Below are positions 21,999 to 30,847 of a stretch of DNA of 33,335 nt, piece after piece. The notes below the pieces were generated by a model, which had not been told where the DNA came from, did no database searches, and saw only the letters and a program-made list of their open reading frames with translations. Made by a program: the position numbers and the translations under genes. Location of the stretch: contig CANJLC010000017.1 in NCBI GenBank assembly GCA_947475445.1, positions 1 to 33,335 on the forward strand, in the 5' to 3' direction. Numbering within the stretch: the first letter of the stretch is position 1; every line of letters begins with the position of its first letter. The DNA comes from Alphaproteobacteria bacterium. GTDB lineage: Bacteria > Pseudomonadota > Alphaproteobacteria > Micropepsales > Micropepsaceae.

Positions 21999-24938
21999 AT
22001 GGCATTCCAGATCAGTCACATCAAAACAGTGTTGCTCGCCACGTCTATTTTGTCGGCCGGTTTTGCCGGCGCGGCCTTTGCGCAGAGCGATTCTGCCATT
22101 GAATCCGTCGTGGTTACCGGCACCCGCTTGTCGAGCGGCTTCGTGACTCCCACTCCCGTGACCGCAGTCGGCGCCGAGCAGTTGCTGCAGCGCGCGCCTT
22201 CGACCATTTCTGACGTGGTCAACGAATTGCCCATGATGCGCCAGACCACAGGCAATACCCAGGCTCCGCGCGGCAACGGCAGTGGCGGCCAGAACCTGGT
22301 CGATCTTCGCGGCTTGGGCGCCACGCGCACCCTGATTTTGCTTGATGGCAACCGTTTCGTACCCACCAGCCTGAATGGCGCGACCGACGTCAACGTCATT
22401 CCCACCAACCTGATCGGCCGCGTCGATGTGGTGACTGGTGGTGCCTCGGCGGCATATGGCTCGGATGCCGTGTCGGGCGTGGTCAACTTTGTCGTGAAGC
22501 AACACATCGACGGCATTCAAGCTTCGATGCAATACGGTGAATCGGAGCGCGGCGACAATATCGAGCCGGCATTCTCGGTCGCGGCCGGGGGTGACTTCTT
22601 CAATGACAGATTACATGTGATTGGCGGTGGTGATTTCTCCAACAACCATGGTGTCGGTACCATCTACAGCCGTCCCGATTATTATGGCACGGAGCAAGGC
22701 TGCCTTGTCACTAACCCCGCCACGCGCGCGGCCAATGTGCCGGCCGTCTCGCTGGTCACAAATTGCACCTGGTCGACCCAGGCCGCCGGCTCCGTGATCG
22801 TCAGTGGCCGCACGGCCACAGGCGGGACCAACACAGCTCTCAACAACATTGCCTTCGGCACGGGGGGCGTCCCCTACCAGTTCCAGACCGGCACGGTCCT
22901 GGGTACCCTCATGTATGGCGGCCTGCCCAATCCGGAAGATCCGCATGCCAGCCCCAACGGCAACTGGCTGCTGGAAGCACCGCACAAGCGCTATACCGCC
23001 CTGGGCAAGATCACATATGACCTGACCGACGATATCAGCGTTTACGCCATGTATAATTATGGCCACAACGAACAGCGCGGCCTGAGCACCTTCCACCAGG
23101 AAACCAACATCAAGATCAATTCCGACAACCCCTTCATTCCGGCATCGATCAAGGCCGCGATGGCGACCAACGGCATCACGCAGCTCCTCGTGGGCAAGCA
23201 GGAAGAAGCCCTGGGCGGTTATCAATTCTACCAGAAGAACACCACCAGTCGCGGTGCGGTCGGCATCAAGGGAACGGTCTTTGGCGACTGGAGCTGGGAT
23301 GCCTATTACACCCATGGCGAAACGCCCCAGGATACACCGCTGCTTTCCAACGTCCTGGAAGGCAATTACCTGGCGGCGATCTATGCTGTCACGGACCCCA
23401 AGACCGGGCAGGCGGTTTGCGGACCCACCGCGACCAACCCGAATTTCGGCACCGGACAGATCGGCGCGGGCCGCGAAACTCAGGTTTCGGCGGGTTGCCA
23501 GCCTTTCAACATCTTTGGCCCGTCGGTAAACGTGTTCCAGGGCAATGGCCGCGGCTATGCGGCGGTGAACGTCAACCCGTCGATTGTGAACAACCCCTCG
23601 GCGTCGCTGGCTTCGGTCAATTACATCGCGCATACCACGGCATCAGGCAGTTACTATCAGCAGGATGTTGTCGCCGCGAATATTCACGGCGATCCCTTTG
23701 AACTATGGGCGGGCCCGGTCTCGATGGCTTTGGGTATTGAGCACCGCCGCGAAGGTGGCCGTACATTCACGGATTTCGAGGGTCTCAACAATTACTCCTT
23801 GTCGAACAACGGCTCGAGCTTTTCCGGTGCCTTCCAGGTCACTGAAGGCTATGTCGAACTCGGCATTCCGCTCGCGAAGGATGTTGCATGGGCCCAGGCG
23901 CTGGACCTCGACATTGCCGTCCGTGACACGGGATACGAAGCCGGCAACCGCATGACCTACAAGGTTGGCGTCAACTATTCCCCGGTGGACTGGCTGCGCT
24001 TCCGCGCTACCCGTTCGCGCGACGTGCGTGAACCGTCCATCCAGGAACTGTTCGCGACCATCTCCCAAGGCATCACGGCTACGTTCAACAGCAAGGTGAC
24101 CGGAAAGAGCGGCCCAGAATACACCATCTCGGGCGGCAATCCCAATCTGAAGCCCGAAGTGGCGACGAGCTGGACCGCCGGCGCGGTGTTCACGCCGAAC
24201 TTTGGCAATATTCTGGATGGTCTGAAGGTATCGGTCGACTACTATAGCGTCAGCATTCGCGGCGCGATCGGCTCGGTTTCCGCGGCCAACACCGACACAT
24301 TCTGCGCCACCGGGCTCACCTTCTATTGCCAGTTCATCCTGCCCACGGGCGGCCCTGGCGGCGCTCTGGCAATCAAGACTCAGCTCGCCAACCTGAACTT
24401 GGAACATACCGATGGCTTTGACTTTGAAGTTGCGTATCCCGCTCCGATCGACAGCCTGGGTCTGCCTGGAGATCTGAATGTTCGCTGGCTTTCAACCTTC
24501 GTGAACGCCAAAAGCGTGACCACCGCAGTGTCGACCACCCAACTGGCCGGCTCCGGCGTGGGCGGCGGCATTGCCAAGTGGATCAGCAATTTAAACCTCA
24601 ACTATGGATTGGGCGCTTCGACAACTGATGTGACGGTTCGCTTCACGGGCGATCTCCTCGCCGATGCCACACTGGTTGGACCTGGTCAGCCCGGTTACAG
24701 CCCTACTTTGTCGAACAGTACCAACATCAATCAGTATCCTTCGTCCTACTATGTGGATTTGAGCGAGCAGTATCGCTTGGGCGAAGTGCTGGGCGGGGAC
24801 ATGTCGATCTTCTTCAATGTGAAGAATCTGCTGGACAAGTCAGAGCCGGCATTGGGTCTGATAGCGTTCGTCACGGGCGGCGATCCCTACGACAAGATCG
24901 GCCGAACCTACAAGCTTGGTTTGCGCGTCAATTTCTAG
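21999..24938 (+). CDS. TonB-dependent outer-membrane receptor
   Basis: The protein has 979 residues with signal peptide IKTVLLATSILSAGFAGAAFAQ. The TonB-box-like IESVVVTGTR follows the cleavage site; the plug domain is about residues 35-165 (LVDLRGLGATRTLILLDGNRFVPT, IGRVDVVTGGASAAYGSDAVSGVVNFVV), and then a 22-strand barrel. The PNLKPEVATSWTAG segment and terminal GRTYKLGLRVNF with a final Phe are typical of complete receptors. There is a good ribosome-binding site (GGGAGAG) and its own promoter/operator; a strong terminator follows. Such receptors import siderophores, cobalamin, saccharides or aromatic and other catabolic substrates by proton-motive energy. The companions here suggest a carbon substrate rather than iron. 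Confidence 0.95.
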   Translation: MAFQISHIKTVLLATSILSAGFAGAAFAQSDSAIESVVVTGTRLSSGFVTPTPVTAVGAEQLLQRAPSTISDVVNELPMMRQTTGNTQAPRGNGSGGQNLVDLRGLGATRTLILLDGNRFVPTSLNGATDVNVIPTNLIGRVDVVTGGASAAYGSDAVSGVVNFVVKQHIDGIQASMQYGESERGDNIEPAFSVAAGGDFFNDRLHVIGGGDFSNNHGVGTIYSRPDYYGTEQGCLVTNPATRAANVPAVSLVTNCTWSTQAAGSVIVSGRTATGGTNTALNNIAFGTGGVPYQFQTGTVLGTLMYGGLPNPEDPHASPNGNWLLEAPHKRYTALGKITYDLTDDISVYAMYNYGHNEQRGLSTFHQETNIKINSDNPFIPASIKAAMATNGITQLLVGKQEEALGGYQFYQKNTTSRGAVGIKGTVFGDWSWDAYYTHGETPQDTPLLSNVLEGNYLAAIYAVTDPKTGQAVCGPTATNPNFGTGQIGAGRETQVSAGCQPFNIFGPSVNVFQGNGRGYAAVNVNPSIVNNPSASLASVNYIAHTTASGSYYQQDVVAANIHGDPFELWAGPVSMALGIEHRREGGRTFTDFEGLNNYSLSNNGSSFSGAFQVTEGYVELGIPLAKDVAWAQALDLDIAVRDTGYEAGNRMTYKVGVNYSPVDWLRFRATRSRDVREPSIQELFATISQGITATFNSKVTGKSGPEYTISGGNPNLKPEVATSWTAGAVFTPNFGNILDGLKVSVDYYSVSIRGAIGSVSAANTDTFCATGLTFYCQFILPTGGPGGALAIKTQLANLNLEHTDGFDFEVAYPAPIDSLGLPGDLNVRWLSTFVNAKSVTTAVSTTQLAGSGVGGGIAKWISNLNLNYGLGASTTDVTVRFTGDLLADATLVGPGQPGYSPTLSNSTNINQYPSSYYVDLSEQYRLGEVLGGDMSIFFNVKNLLDKSEPALGLIAFVTGGDPYDKIGRTYKLGLRVNF

Positions 24939-24957
24939 GCATCGCGCCATGAAATAA

Positions 24958-24995
24958 ATGAGCGGTGCAGACTATTCTGCGCCGCTCATTTTTTT
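24958..24995 (+). terminator. Rho-independent terminator after TonB receptor
   Basis: A 13-bp stem ATGAGCGGTGCAG (24958-24970) pairs with 24977-24989 (one G-T pair) around a 6-base loop, followed by seven Ts. It starts about 20 bases after the receptor stop. Confidence 0.93.
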
Positions 24996-25160
24996 GGCAA
25001 TCATGTTCGAGTGTGAACAGCAATTGCATCGTCTAAACAAATCGCGATAAATCCTATTTTGTTGTAAAAATATCGACTTTGAAATTCGGTGTTGGTATCT
25101 TTGTTCGCGTTTGAAATGTTCAACTGTCTGCAACGGGGCACGCCTCCAGGAGGAAGCAAG

Positions 25161-25733
25161 ATGGAACGACGCGATATTCTAAAGGGCGGTGCGGTGCTGG
25201 CGGCATTTGTTGGCGCCTCGGCCACGGCCAATTCCGCGCTCGCGCAGGGCAACGACCTGGCCACCGCGCAAGGCGTATGGGGCACGAAAGTGTCGACCGA
25301 TGACTACATCGAGATTCTGCAGCTCTACAATCGCTACTGCCACGCCTTGGACATGGGCACGGGCGATGCCTTTGCGGCATGCTTCACGCCGGATGGCGAA
25401 TTCACCGGCGGTCGTCCGCCCGGCAAGGCCAGCGACGACCGGACGCCCCGCAAGGGGACGGCGGCCCTGACGCAAATGGGCAGCACAAGCGGCACACGGC
25501 ACTTCACGGCGAACCTGGTTGTGACAAAGACGCCGGAAGGCGCAAAGGGCTCGTGCTACCTGCTTCTGTACAGCGCGCGCACCGTGCCGGACAGCTATAC
25601 CGAAATCGCCGTCTACAATGACTGGCTGGTCAAGACGCCCGAAGGCTGGAAGTTCAAAAAGCGCGTTGTCTGGCGCGACGATGACGACATCACGCCCTTC
25701 AAGCCCAAACCCGTTGCGCCGCGAGCCGGCTAA
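25161..25733 (+). CDS. Tat-exported single-domain SnoaL/NTF2-like protein
   Basis: The protein has 190 residues. The ATG at 25161 follows CAGGAGGAAGC, which is decisive over an upstream ATG at 25089. The N-terminus MERRDILKGGAVLAAF is a twin-arginine signal (RRDIL), with cleavage near ALAQG. One SnoaL-like domain: DDYIEILQLYNRYCHALDMGTGDAFAACFTPDGEF (about 50-85) and the terminal strand WLVKTPEGWKFKKRVVWRDDD. It is related in fold to the three-domain protein at 15665. It is followed after 24 bases by ModA-like paralogue 3 and belongs to a unit starting after the receptor terminator. Substrate and activity are unknown; Tat export suggests it folds or binds a cofactor before export. Confidence 0.85.
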   Translation: MERRDILKGGAVLAAFVGASATANSALAQGNDLATAQGVWGTKVSTDDYIEILQLYNRYCHALDMGTGDAFAACFTPDGEFTGGRPPGKASDDRTPRKGTAALTQMGSTSGTRHFTANLVVTKTPEGAKGSCYLLLYSARTVPDSYTEIAVYNDWLVKTPEGWKFKKRVVWRDDDDITPFKPKPVAPRAG

Positions 25734-25757
25734 CAAATCTCAGTCCTGGAGGAAAGC

Positions 25758-26564
25758 ATGACCATGAAAAACGCTTCGCTGTTGGCCAGTCTGGGATTTG
25801 CCGTCGTCCTTGTTCAGGTAGCACCGGCTTTCGCGCAGGGGTCTGCAGGGCCCAAGGTGGCAGATGCCAAGCCGGGCGAGATTCGTCTGCTGGTGACCGC
25901 GGCCATTCGCGAACCCCTTGATGCGGTCATGGCCAAGGCCCAGGCCGCCATCGGCAAGCCGATGGTCGTGGAGTATGGTTCCGCCCGCGGCAACCTGAAG
26001 GACGAAATCCTCAAGGGACAGGATTTCGAACTTGCGATTCTCTTGCCGGATGTGAACGAACAGCTTCTGGCGGCGGGAAAAATTCTGCCCGATACTTTCG
26101 AAATTGCGCATGTCCCCGTAGCGATCGGCCTGCGCGGCGACGCCAAAGTCGACGTCAGTACGCCGGCGGCGATCAAGGATGCAATGCTCAAGGCGAAATC
26201 GATCAAGTATGCCCCCACCGGCGCGGCGCTGCTGACTGTGAAAAACCTTTTTTCCAAGCTTGATGTCGGCGACAAGGTTCACGATTCCAGCACTTTGCGG
26301 GCCGAAGTGCCGCTTGCCGCTGGTGAGTATGAGCTCAATTTCTATCCGCTCAGCGAAATCATCCCGAACAAGAAGCTGAAAAATCTGGGCGCCGTAATCC
26401 CGGCGCTTCAGGTTCCGTCGACCATTCAGGTCGTTATCGGAAAGAACGCAAACGATCCCAAGTCCGCACGGGCTCTCATAAAATTCCTCCAGGGGCCGGC
26501 AATTGATGAAGCCCTCAAGGCAGACGGAATGGAAAAAAGCACCTTGGTTTCAAAATTGAAATAG
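25758..26564 (+). CDS. ModA-like periplasmic substrate-binding protein, paralogue 3
   Basis: The protein has 268 residues with a Sec signal (LLASLGFAVVLVQVAPAFAQ) and a strong GGAGG before the ATG. Shared core with paralogues 1 and 2: AKPGEIRLLVTAAIREPLDAV, GKPMVVEYGSARGNLKDEILKGQDFELAILLPDV, HVPVAIGLRGDAKVD and a C-terminal ARALIKFLQGPAIDEALKADGM. It is more lysine-rich in the C-terminal lobe than the others. It is co-transcribed with the Tat SnoaL gene and ends at a strong terminator. No permease is present. Three diverged copies around one TonB receptor suggest duplication within the locus and ligand specialisation. Confidence 0.85.
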   Translation: MTMKNASLLASLGFAVVLVQVAPAFAQGSAGPKVADAKPGEIRLLVTAAIREPLDAVMAKAQAAIGKPMVVEYGSARGNLKDEILKGQDFELAILLPDVNEQLLAAGKILPDTFEIAHVPVAIGLRGDAKVDVSTPAAIKDAMLKAKSIKYAPTGAALLTVKNLFSKLDVGDKVHDSSTLRAEVPLAAGEYELNFYPLSEIIPNKKLKNLGAVIPALQVPSTIQVVIGKNANDPKSARALIKFLQGPAIDEALKADGMEKSTLVSKLK

Positions 26565-26656
26565 CCAAACGATGGACACCTGAATAAGCGTCGAGTTTCA
26601 AAATTAACTGCATACCGCGCTTTGCCTCGTTAACTTCCCCCGGGCTGCGCGAGTAC

Positions 26657-26693
26657 TGGGGTCCAGCCGAATTTTTGCTGGACCCCATTTTTT
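26657..26693 (+). terminator. Rho-independent terminator after ModA-like paralogue 3
   Basis: A perfect 11-bp stem TGGGGTCCAGC (26657-26667) pairs with 26677-26687 around a 9-base loop, followed by TTTTTT. It separates the binding-protein unit from the CoA-transferase genes, which therefore need their own promoter within about 70 bases or depend on readthrough. Confidence 0.92.
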
Positions 26694-26764
26694 GAGTGGG
26701 TGTTGAAGTGCCTAGCGTGACGAGAGCAGTGCGTTGCTGATATTGACGAAGTTTGGTGGATTAC

Positions 26765-27484
26765 ATGGCAGCAAAAGTTTACAGTGATGCGACCTCGGCG
26801 ATTTCCGGACTGGTTTTCGATGGCATGTCGCTTATGTCCGGTGGGTTTGGACTGTCGGGGAATCCGGAAAATTTGATTGCCGCGTTGACGAAAAATGGCG
26901 TCAAGAACATTACCGTCATCTCCAACAATTGCGGCGCCGATAATTTCGGGCTCTGGACATTGCTGAATGGCGGTCAGATCAGAAAAATGATTTCGTCCTA
27001 TATCGGCGAGAACAAGCTGTTTGAGCAGCTCTATATTTCCGGGCAGATTGAGGTGGAACTCAATCCCCAGGGCACGCTGGCGGAGCGAATCCGGGCTGGT
27101 GGCGCAGGCATTCCCGCCTTTTACACCCGGACCGGCGTTGGTACCGTTGTGGCGGAAGGCAAGCCGACAGAAGTCTTCGACGGCCAGACATATTTGCGTG
27201 AAACTTGGCTGCGCGCGGACCTGTCCATCGTCAAGGCGTGGAAAGGCGATCACGAGGGCAATCTGGTCTATCGGAAAACGGCTCGAAATTTCAATCCCTG
27301 CATGGCTACCGCCGGCAAGGCCACCATCGCGGAGGTGGAAGAGCTTGTGCCCAATGGGTCGCTTGACCCCGACAGCATCCATACGCCTGGAATTTTCGTG
27401 ACGCGGATTTTCAAGGGCAGCCAATATGCCAAGAAGATCGAACACAGGACAGTGCGTCAGCGTCCTGCTAGTGTGAACGCCTGA
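26765..27484 (+). CDS. 3-ketoacid CoA-transferase subunit A (succinyl-CoA dependent)
   Basis: The protein has 239 residues; the ATG at 26765 follows GGTGGA. Family I CoA-transferase alpha subunit: [21 protein letters not shown] near the N-terminus (GGFG loop), [50 protein letters not shown] and the C-terminal [10 protein letters not shown]. These are more like ScoA/OXCT-type succinyl-CoA:3-ketoacid transferases than PcaI. It converts a 3-oxo acid (acetoacetate or similar) to its CoA ester, with subunit B. The stop TGA overlaps the next ATG by one base, so the subunits are translationally coupled. Confidence 0.93.
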   Translation: MAAKVYSDATSAISGLVFDGMSLMSGGFGLSGNPENLIAALTKNGVKNITVISNNCGADNFGLWTLLNGGQIRKMISSYIGENKLFEQLYISGQIEVELNPQGTLAERIRAGGAGIPAFYTRTGVGTVVAEGKPTEVFDGQTYLRETWLRADLSIVKAWKGDHEGNLVYRKTARNFNPCMATAGKATIAEVEELVPNGSLDPDSIHTPGIFVTRIFKGSQYAKKIEHRTVRQRPASVNA

Positions 27485-28131
27485 TGCCTTGGTCCAGGGA
27501 AGAGATGGCCGCCCGTGCGGCGCGTGAGTTCAAGGATGGCTATTACGTCAATCTTGGCATCGGCATACCCACGTTGGTTGCCAATTACATTCCACCGGAG
27601 ATGAAGGTCACGCTGCAGAGCGAGAATGGCATGCTGGGCATTGGTCCCTTCCCCTACGAGGGCGAGGAGGACGCGGACCTGATCAATGCGGGAAAGCAGA
27701 CGGTAACCGAGCTGCCGACCACCAGCTTTTTCTCGTCCGCCGAGAGCTTTGCGATGATTCGCGGTGGTCACATCGATATTGCGGTGCTTGGGGCGATGGA
27801 GGTTTCGGAAGAGGGCGACATCGCAAACTGGACCATCCCTGGAAAGATGGTCAAGGGCATGGGCGGCGCGATGGACCTCGTTGCCGGCGTCAAGCGCATC
27901 ATTGTGGTTATGGAGCACGCCAACAAGGCTGGAAAATCCAAGATCCGGAAAAGCTGCAGCTTGCCGCTCACAGGCCGCCGCTGCGTCGATATGGTCATAA
28001 CGGATCTGGCCGTATTTGACGTGGATCGCAACAAGGGCGGAATGACCTTGATTGAACTGGCGCCCGGCGTCAGCATGGACGATGTGAAAGCGAAGACGGA
28101 AGCAAATTTCCATCAGGGTTATATGAAGTGA
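27484..28131 (+). CDS. 3-ketoacid CoA-transferase subunit B
   Basis: The protein has 215 residues. The beta subunit carries the catalytic glutamate in [14 protein letters not shown] (Glu at about residue 46), [16 protein letters not shown] near the start, and [37 protein letters not shown], all diagnostic of family I CoA-transferases. Together with subunit A it forms the cytoplasmic heterooligomer that moves CoA from succinyl-CoA to a 3-oxo acid. Its last bases overlap the GTG start of the thiolase by four bases, so the three enzymes are one coupled operon. Confidence 0.95.
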   Translation: MPWSREEMAARAAREFKDGYYVNLGIGIPTLVANYIPPEMKVTLQSENGMLGIGPFPYEGEEDADLINAGKQTVTELPTTSFFSSAESFAMIRGGHIDIAVLGAMEVSEEGDIANWTIPGKMVKGMGGAMDLVAGVKRIIVVMEHANKAGKSKIRKSCSLPLTGRRCVDMVITDLAVFDVDRNKGGMTLIELAPGVSMDDVKAKTEANFHQGYMK

Positions 28132-29333
28132 CTGCGGCATTCATCTGCGACGGCATCCGCACGCCTTTTGGACGCTATGGTGGCGCACTGGCGAGCATCC
28201 GGGCGGATGATCTGGCTGCCATGGCCTTGCGGGCCCTGATGGCGCGCAACGCAGCGCTGGACCCGGCTCTGGTGGACGAAATTGTTCTGGGATGCGCCAA
28301 TCAGGCAGGCGAGGACAATCGAAATGTCGCGCGCATGGCCGGCCTTTTGGCTGGGCTTCCGGAAACCGTTCCCGGCGTCACCGTCAACCGGCTTTGCGCC
28401 TCAGGCCTGGATGCGGTGGCTTATGCCGCGAGGGCAATCGCCAGCGGGCAGGCTGACGTGATGATTGCGGGCGGGGTGGAAAGCATGACGCGGGCGCCCT
28501 TCGTCATGCCCAAGGCCGACGCGCCATTTTCCCGGTCCGCCCGGCTGGAGGACACCACTATCGGCTGGCGCTTCATAAATCCTGAAATGCAAAAAGCCTA
28601 TGGTGTCGATTCTATGCCTGAGACCGGGGAGAATGTCGCCGCGGCATACAATATCAGCCGTGCCGATCAGGATGGCTTTGCCTTTCGCAGCCAGCAACGC
28701 GCTGCGGCTGCGACGGCAAGGGCGTATTTTGAAGGAGAAATTGTGCCGGTGTCGGTGCCGGGCGGCAAGGATGGTCCAAGGTTTGTTGGTGCCGATGAAC
28801 ATCCGCGGCCGCAAACCACTCTGGAAATGCTGGCAAAACTGAAGCCGGTGGTGCGCGAAGGCGGCACTGTGACCGCGGGCAATTCGTCTGGCGTCAATGA
28901 TGGCGCTGCGGCGCTTGTCATTGCTTCCGAGGCAGCTGCCAAGCGTCATGGCTTAAAGCCGCGTGCGCGCATTCTGGGATATGCCACCGCAGGCGTGGCG
29001 CCACGTATCATGGGAATGGGGCCGGTGCCTGCCACTCAGCGCCTCATGCAGCGAACCGGACTTAGAATCAAAGACTTCAACGTCGTGGAACTGAATGAGG
29101 CGTTTGCGGCACAATCGCTCGCCGTTTTGCGCGGGCTTGGACTTGGAGACGACGCAAATCATGTCAACGCCAATGGCGGCGCGATTGCGATTGGGCACCC
29201 GCTGGGTGCTTCCGGCGCGCGGCTGGCGCTGACTGCCTTGCGCAATCTGGAGGAGCGGAGCGAGCGATACGCACTTGCGACACTCTGCGTGGGCGTGGGG
29301 CAGGGGGCTGCCCTGGCGATGGAGCGTGTTTGA
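28128..29333 (+). CDS. Thiolase, close to 3-oxoadipyl-CoA thiolase (PcaF type)
   Basis: The protein has 401 residues and starts at GTG 28128, overlapping the transferase stop. Thiolase motifs: [12 protein letters not shown] with acyl-accepting Cys near residue 90, [23 protein letters not shown] with catalytic His near 357, and [10 protein letters not shown] with the second Cys near 387. The N-terminal [20 protein letters not shown] and [17 protein letters not shown] are strongly like PcaF/PaaJ, the thiolases that split 3-oxoadipyl-CoA into succinyl-CoA and acetyl-CoA. An acetoacetyl-CoA role is also possible given the ScoA-like partner. Succinyl-CoA produced by a PcaF-type reaction would resupply the transferase. 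Confidence 0.94.
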   Translation: MTAAFICDGIRTPFGRYGGALASIRADDLAAMALRALMARNAALDPALVDEIVLGCANQAGEDNRNVARMAGLLAGLPETVPGVTVNRLCASGLDAVAYAARAIASGQADVMIAGGVESMTRAPFVMPKADAPFSRSARLEDTTIGWRFINPEMQKAYGVDSMPETGENVAAAYNISRADQDGFAFRSQQRAAAATARAYFEGEIVPVSVPGGKDGPRFVGADEHPRPQTTLEMLAKLKPVVREGGTVTAGNSSGVNDGAAALVIASEAAAKRHGLKPRARILGYATAGVAPRIMGMGPVPATQRLMQRTGLRIKDFNVVELNEAFAAQSLAVLRGLGLGDDANHVNANGGAIAIGHPLGASGARLALTALRNLEERSERYALATLCVGVGQGAALAMERV

Positions 29334-29405
29334 CATGTTTATGCCGCAAACCGCGCATAGCCTGAGCGTTGGGGCCGAATGCATTTTTACTGGAAAGGCA
29401 TGACA

Positions 29406-29822
29406 ATGCTAAAGGCAATATCTGCAGTGTTACTCGTTGCCGCTGCTTCCACCGCCTGTGTCTCGGTCCAGGCGCAAACCCTCGCAAGCCCCGTCTACAC
29501 TACTGAGCAGGCGAAGCGCGGTGAAGCCGCCTACATGCAAAATTGCTCGGGATGCCATGGTGACCAACTGGATAATGGGGAAGGCGATGGCGCCGCGCCG
29601 CTGGTTGGACCAGCATTCATTCAAGGCTGGTCCGCAAAATCGCTGGATGAGCTTTTTAATTTCACCAGCACCAACATGCCCATCAATGCGCCAGGATCAC
29701 TTGCTCCACAGACCTATGCCGACCTGGTTGCCTTCCTGCTGAGCAGGAATGGCGTGTCACCCGGGGCGCAGGAGCTGCCGTTTGATACGGTAAAGTTGAA
29801 GGAAATGTCCGGCCCGCGCTAA
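29406..29822 (+). CDS. Small periplasmic cytochrome c, likely partner of the PQQ dehydrogenase
   Basis: The protein has 138 residues from the ATG at 29406; GGAAAGG (29392-29398) is correctly spaced for it, better than for the ATGs at 29379 or 29400. The signal is LKAISAVLLVAAASTACVSVQAQ. One heme-binding CSGCH (QNCSGCHGD) occurs, and the axial methionine is likely in TSTNMPINAPGSLAPQTYADLVAFLL, a segment typical of small class I cytochromes encoded next to quinoprotein dehydrogenases. It is 72 bases after the thiolase. It is the probable electron acceptor of the PQQ enzyme at 11845, which has no heme of its own. It is convergent with the GntR gene. Confidence 0.88.
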   Translation: MLKAISAVLLVAAASTACVSVQAQTLASPVYTTEQAKRGEAAYMQNCSGCHGDQLDNGEGDGAAPLVGPAFIQGWSAKSLDELFNFTSTNMPINAPGSLAPQTYADLVAFLLSRNGVSPGAQELPFDTVKLKEMSGPR

Positions 29823-29865
29823 TCCGGTGAATATTCCAGGCGAGCGATTGAAGGGCGTTGCAATG

Positions 29866-30582
29866 TCAACGGACGACAACCTTGTATTGAAATCCGATCG
29901 CCGTGCAGTAGGACCGACGCCATTCCACGGGATGGCCATCCTTCGCAAAGGCGCAGCGCTTGATCTCCATCAGCATGGTGTCTTCCATGACGCCAAGAAT
30001 CTTGGCCATTGGGGCGTCCGTGGTGACTGCGAGATGCTCCTCGACGCGTGCGATAACGATCTTGAAGTGCTCCTCGTAGGCCGGGTAGAGCAGCGGCTCG
30101 AAGGCGCTCACATCGATATCGAGGATTCCCGCGAACCGGTCTGTAGGAAGCCATATGTCCTCCGCAAGAACGATGTGCTCATCGCGCGTGCGGACGCGCT
30201 TCATCTTGATCGCGTCCTGTCCCGGTTTGAGTTCAAGCGCAAGGCGCACTTCCTGTGGCGGCGTCATGCGGCGGCGATCCAGAACATGGCCGTCCGGCAT
30301 CAAGATGGTGCCGTTTTGCGAAAGGTGGCCAAAAAAACGGAACATCGGGGTCGCGAAACCAGACCTGCGCACAAACGTCCCTTTGCCATGGACGCGATCA
30401 ATAAGCCCTTCCGCGACCAGCAGATCGAGCGCCTTGCGCACCGTTCCCACCGAAACGCGATTTTGCTTGGCCAGCTTGGCTTCCGTCGGAATGGCGTTGC
30501 CAGGCTTCCATTCGCAGCTGGTGATGGCATGCGCCACCAGATCGCGGATCTTGAGGTAGCGTGGCAATCTTGGGTCGGTCAT
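29866..30582 (-). CDS. GntR-family transcriptional regulator, HutC/UTRA subfamily
   Basis: The protein has 238 residues. The N-terminal winged helix-turn-helix has the GntR signature: YLKIRDLVAHAITSCEWKPGNAIPTEAKLAKQNRVSVGTVRKALDLLVAEGLIDRVHGKGTFV (about 9-72). The C-terminal UTRA ligand-binding domain (about 90-235) ends in the typical CTAIGFQYKVVVR. Such proteins usually repress catabolic operons and are released by a pathway metabolite. It faces the end of the catabolic locus and is the only regulator gene in it, so it is the best candidate to bind the shared palindrome at 13777, 15568 and 21859; this link is an inference. No copy of that palindrome is seen in its own upstream region. Confidence 0.9.
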   Translation of the reverse strand: MTDPRLPRYLKIRDLVAHAITSCEWKPGNAIPTEAKLAKQNRVSVGTVRKALDLLVAEGLIDRVHGKGTFVRRSGFATPMFRFFGHLSQNGTILMPDGHVLDRRRMTPPQEVRLALELKPGQDAIKMKRVRTRDEHIVLAEDIWLPTDRFAGILDIDVSAFEPLLYPAYEEHFKIVIARVEEHLAVTTDAPMAKILGVMEDTMLMEIKRCAFAKDGHPVEWRRSYCTAIGFQYKVVVR

Positions 30583-30847
30583 GGTCGCGGATGCCAGTTA
30601 TTGAACCTGCCGCAAATTGGTTTTTCGTCTGCGCAGGCGTTGCGACTTTTCCAGCAAAAACCAGTTGGAAATGGGTCGGTTGCCAAGAAGCGGAATGCTA
30701 AGGAGGTCCCCCCAAATTGTCAAATAGCTTTTTATGTCATGGCCTTAGCTGATTTTTGCGCGGGTTCGACTGCCCGCGTTTTGAATTGGGGTTTGCGCCC
30801 GGTGTGGCCTGGGCGTTCGCCGGCCTCCGGCCATCAGGAATAATTCG
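30583..30847. other. Divergent intergenic region between GntR and ApbE genes
   Basis: 265 bases without a gene. It holds a short GC hairpin CGCGGG (30759-30764) with CCCGCG (30773-30778) followed by TTTT, resembling a weak terminator or a tRNA T-arm-like fragment. No full tRNA fits. Promoters for both flanking genes must lie here, but I cannot pick them out. Confidence 0.45.

Noticed and set aside
30759..30782. Possible tRNA fragment or terminator (GGGTTCGACTGCCCGC followed by TTTT)
   Set aside because: The loop resembles a T-arm but has an extra base and no other tRNA arms; as a terminator it has only a 6-bp stem and no gene directly upstream on that strand.
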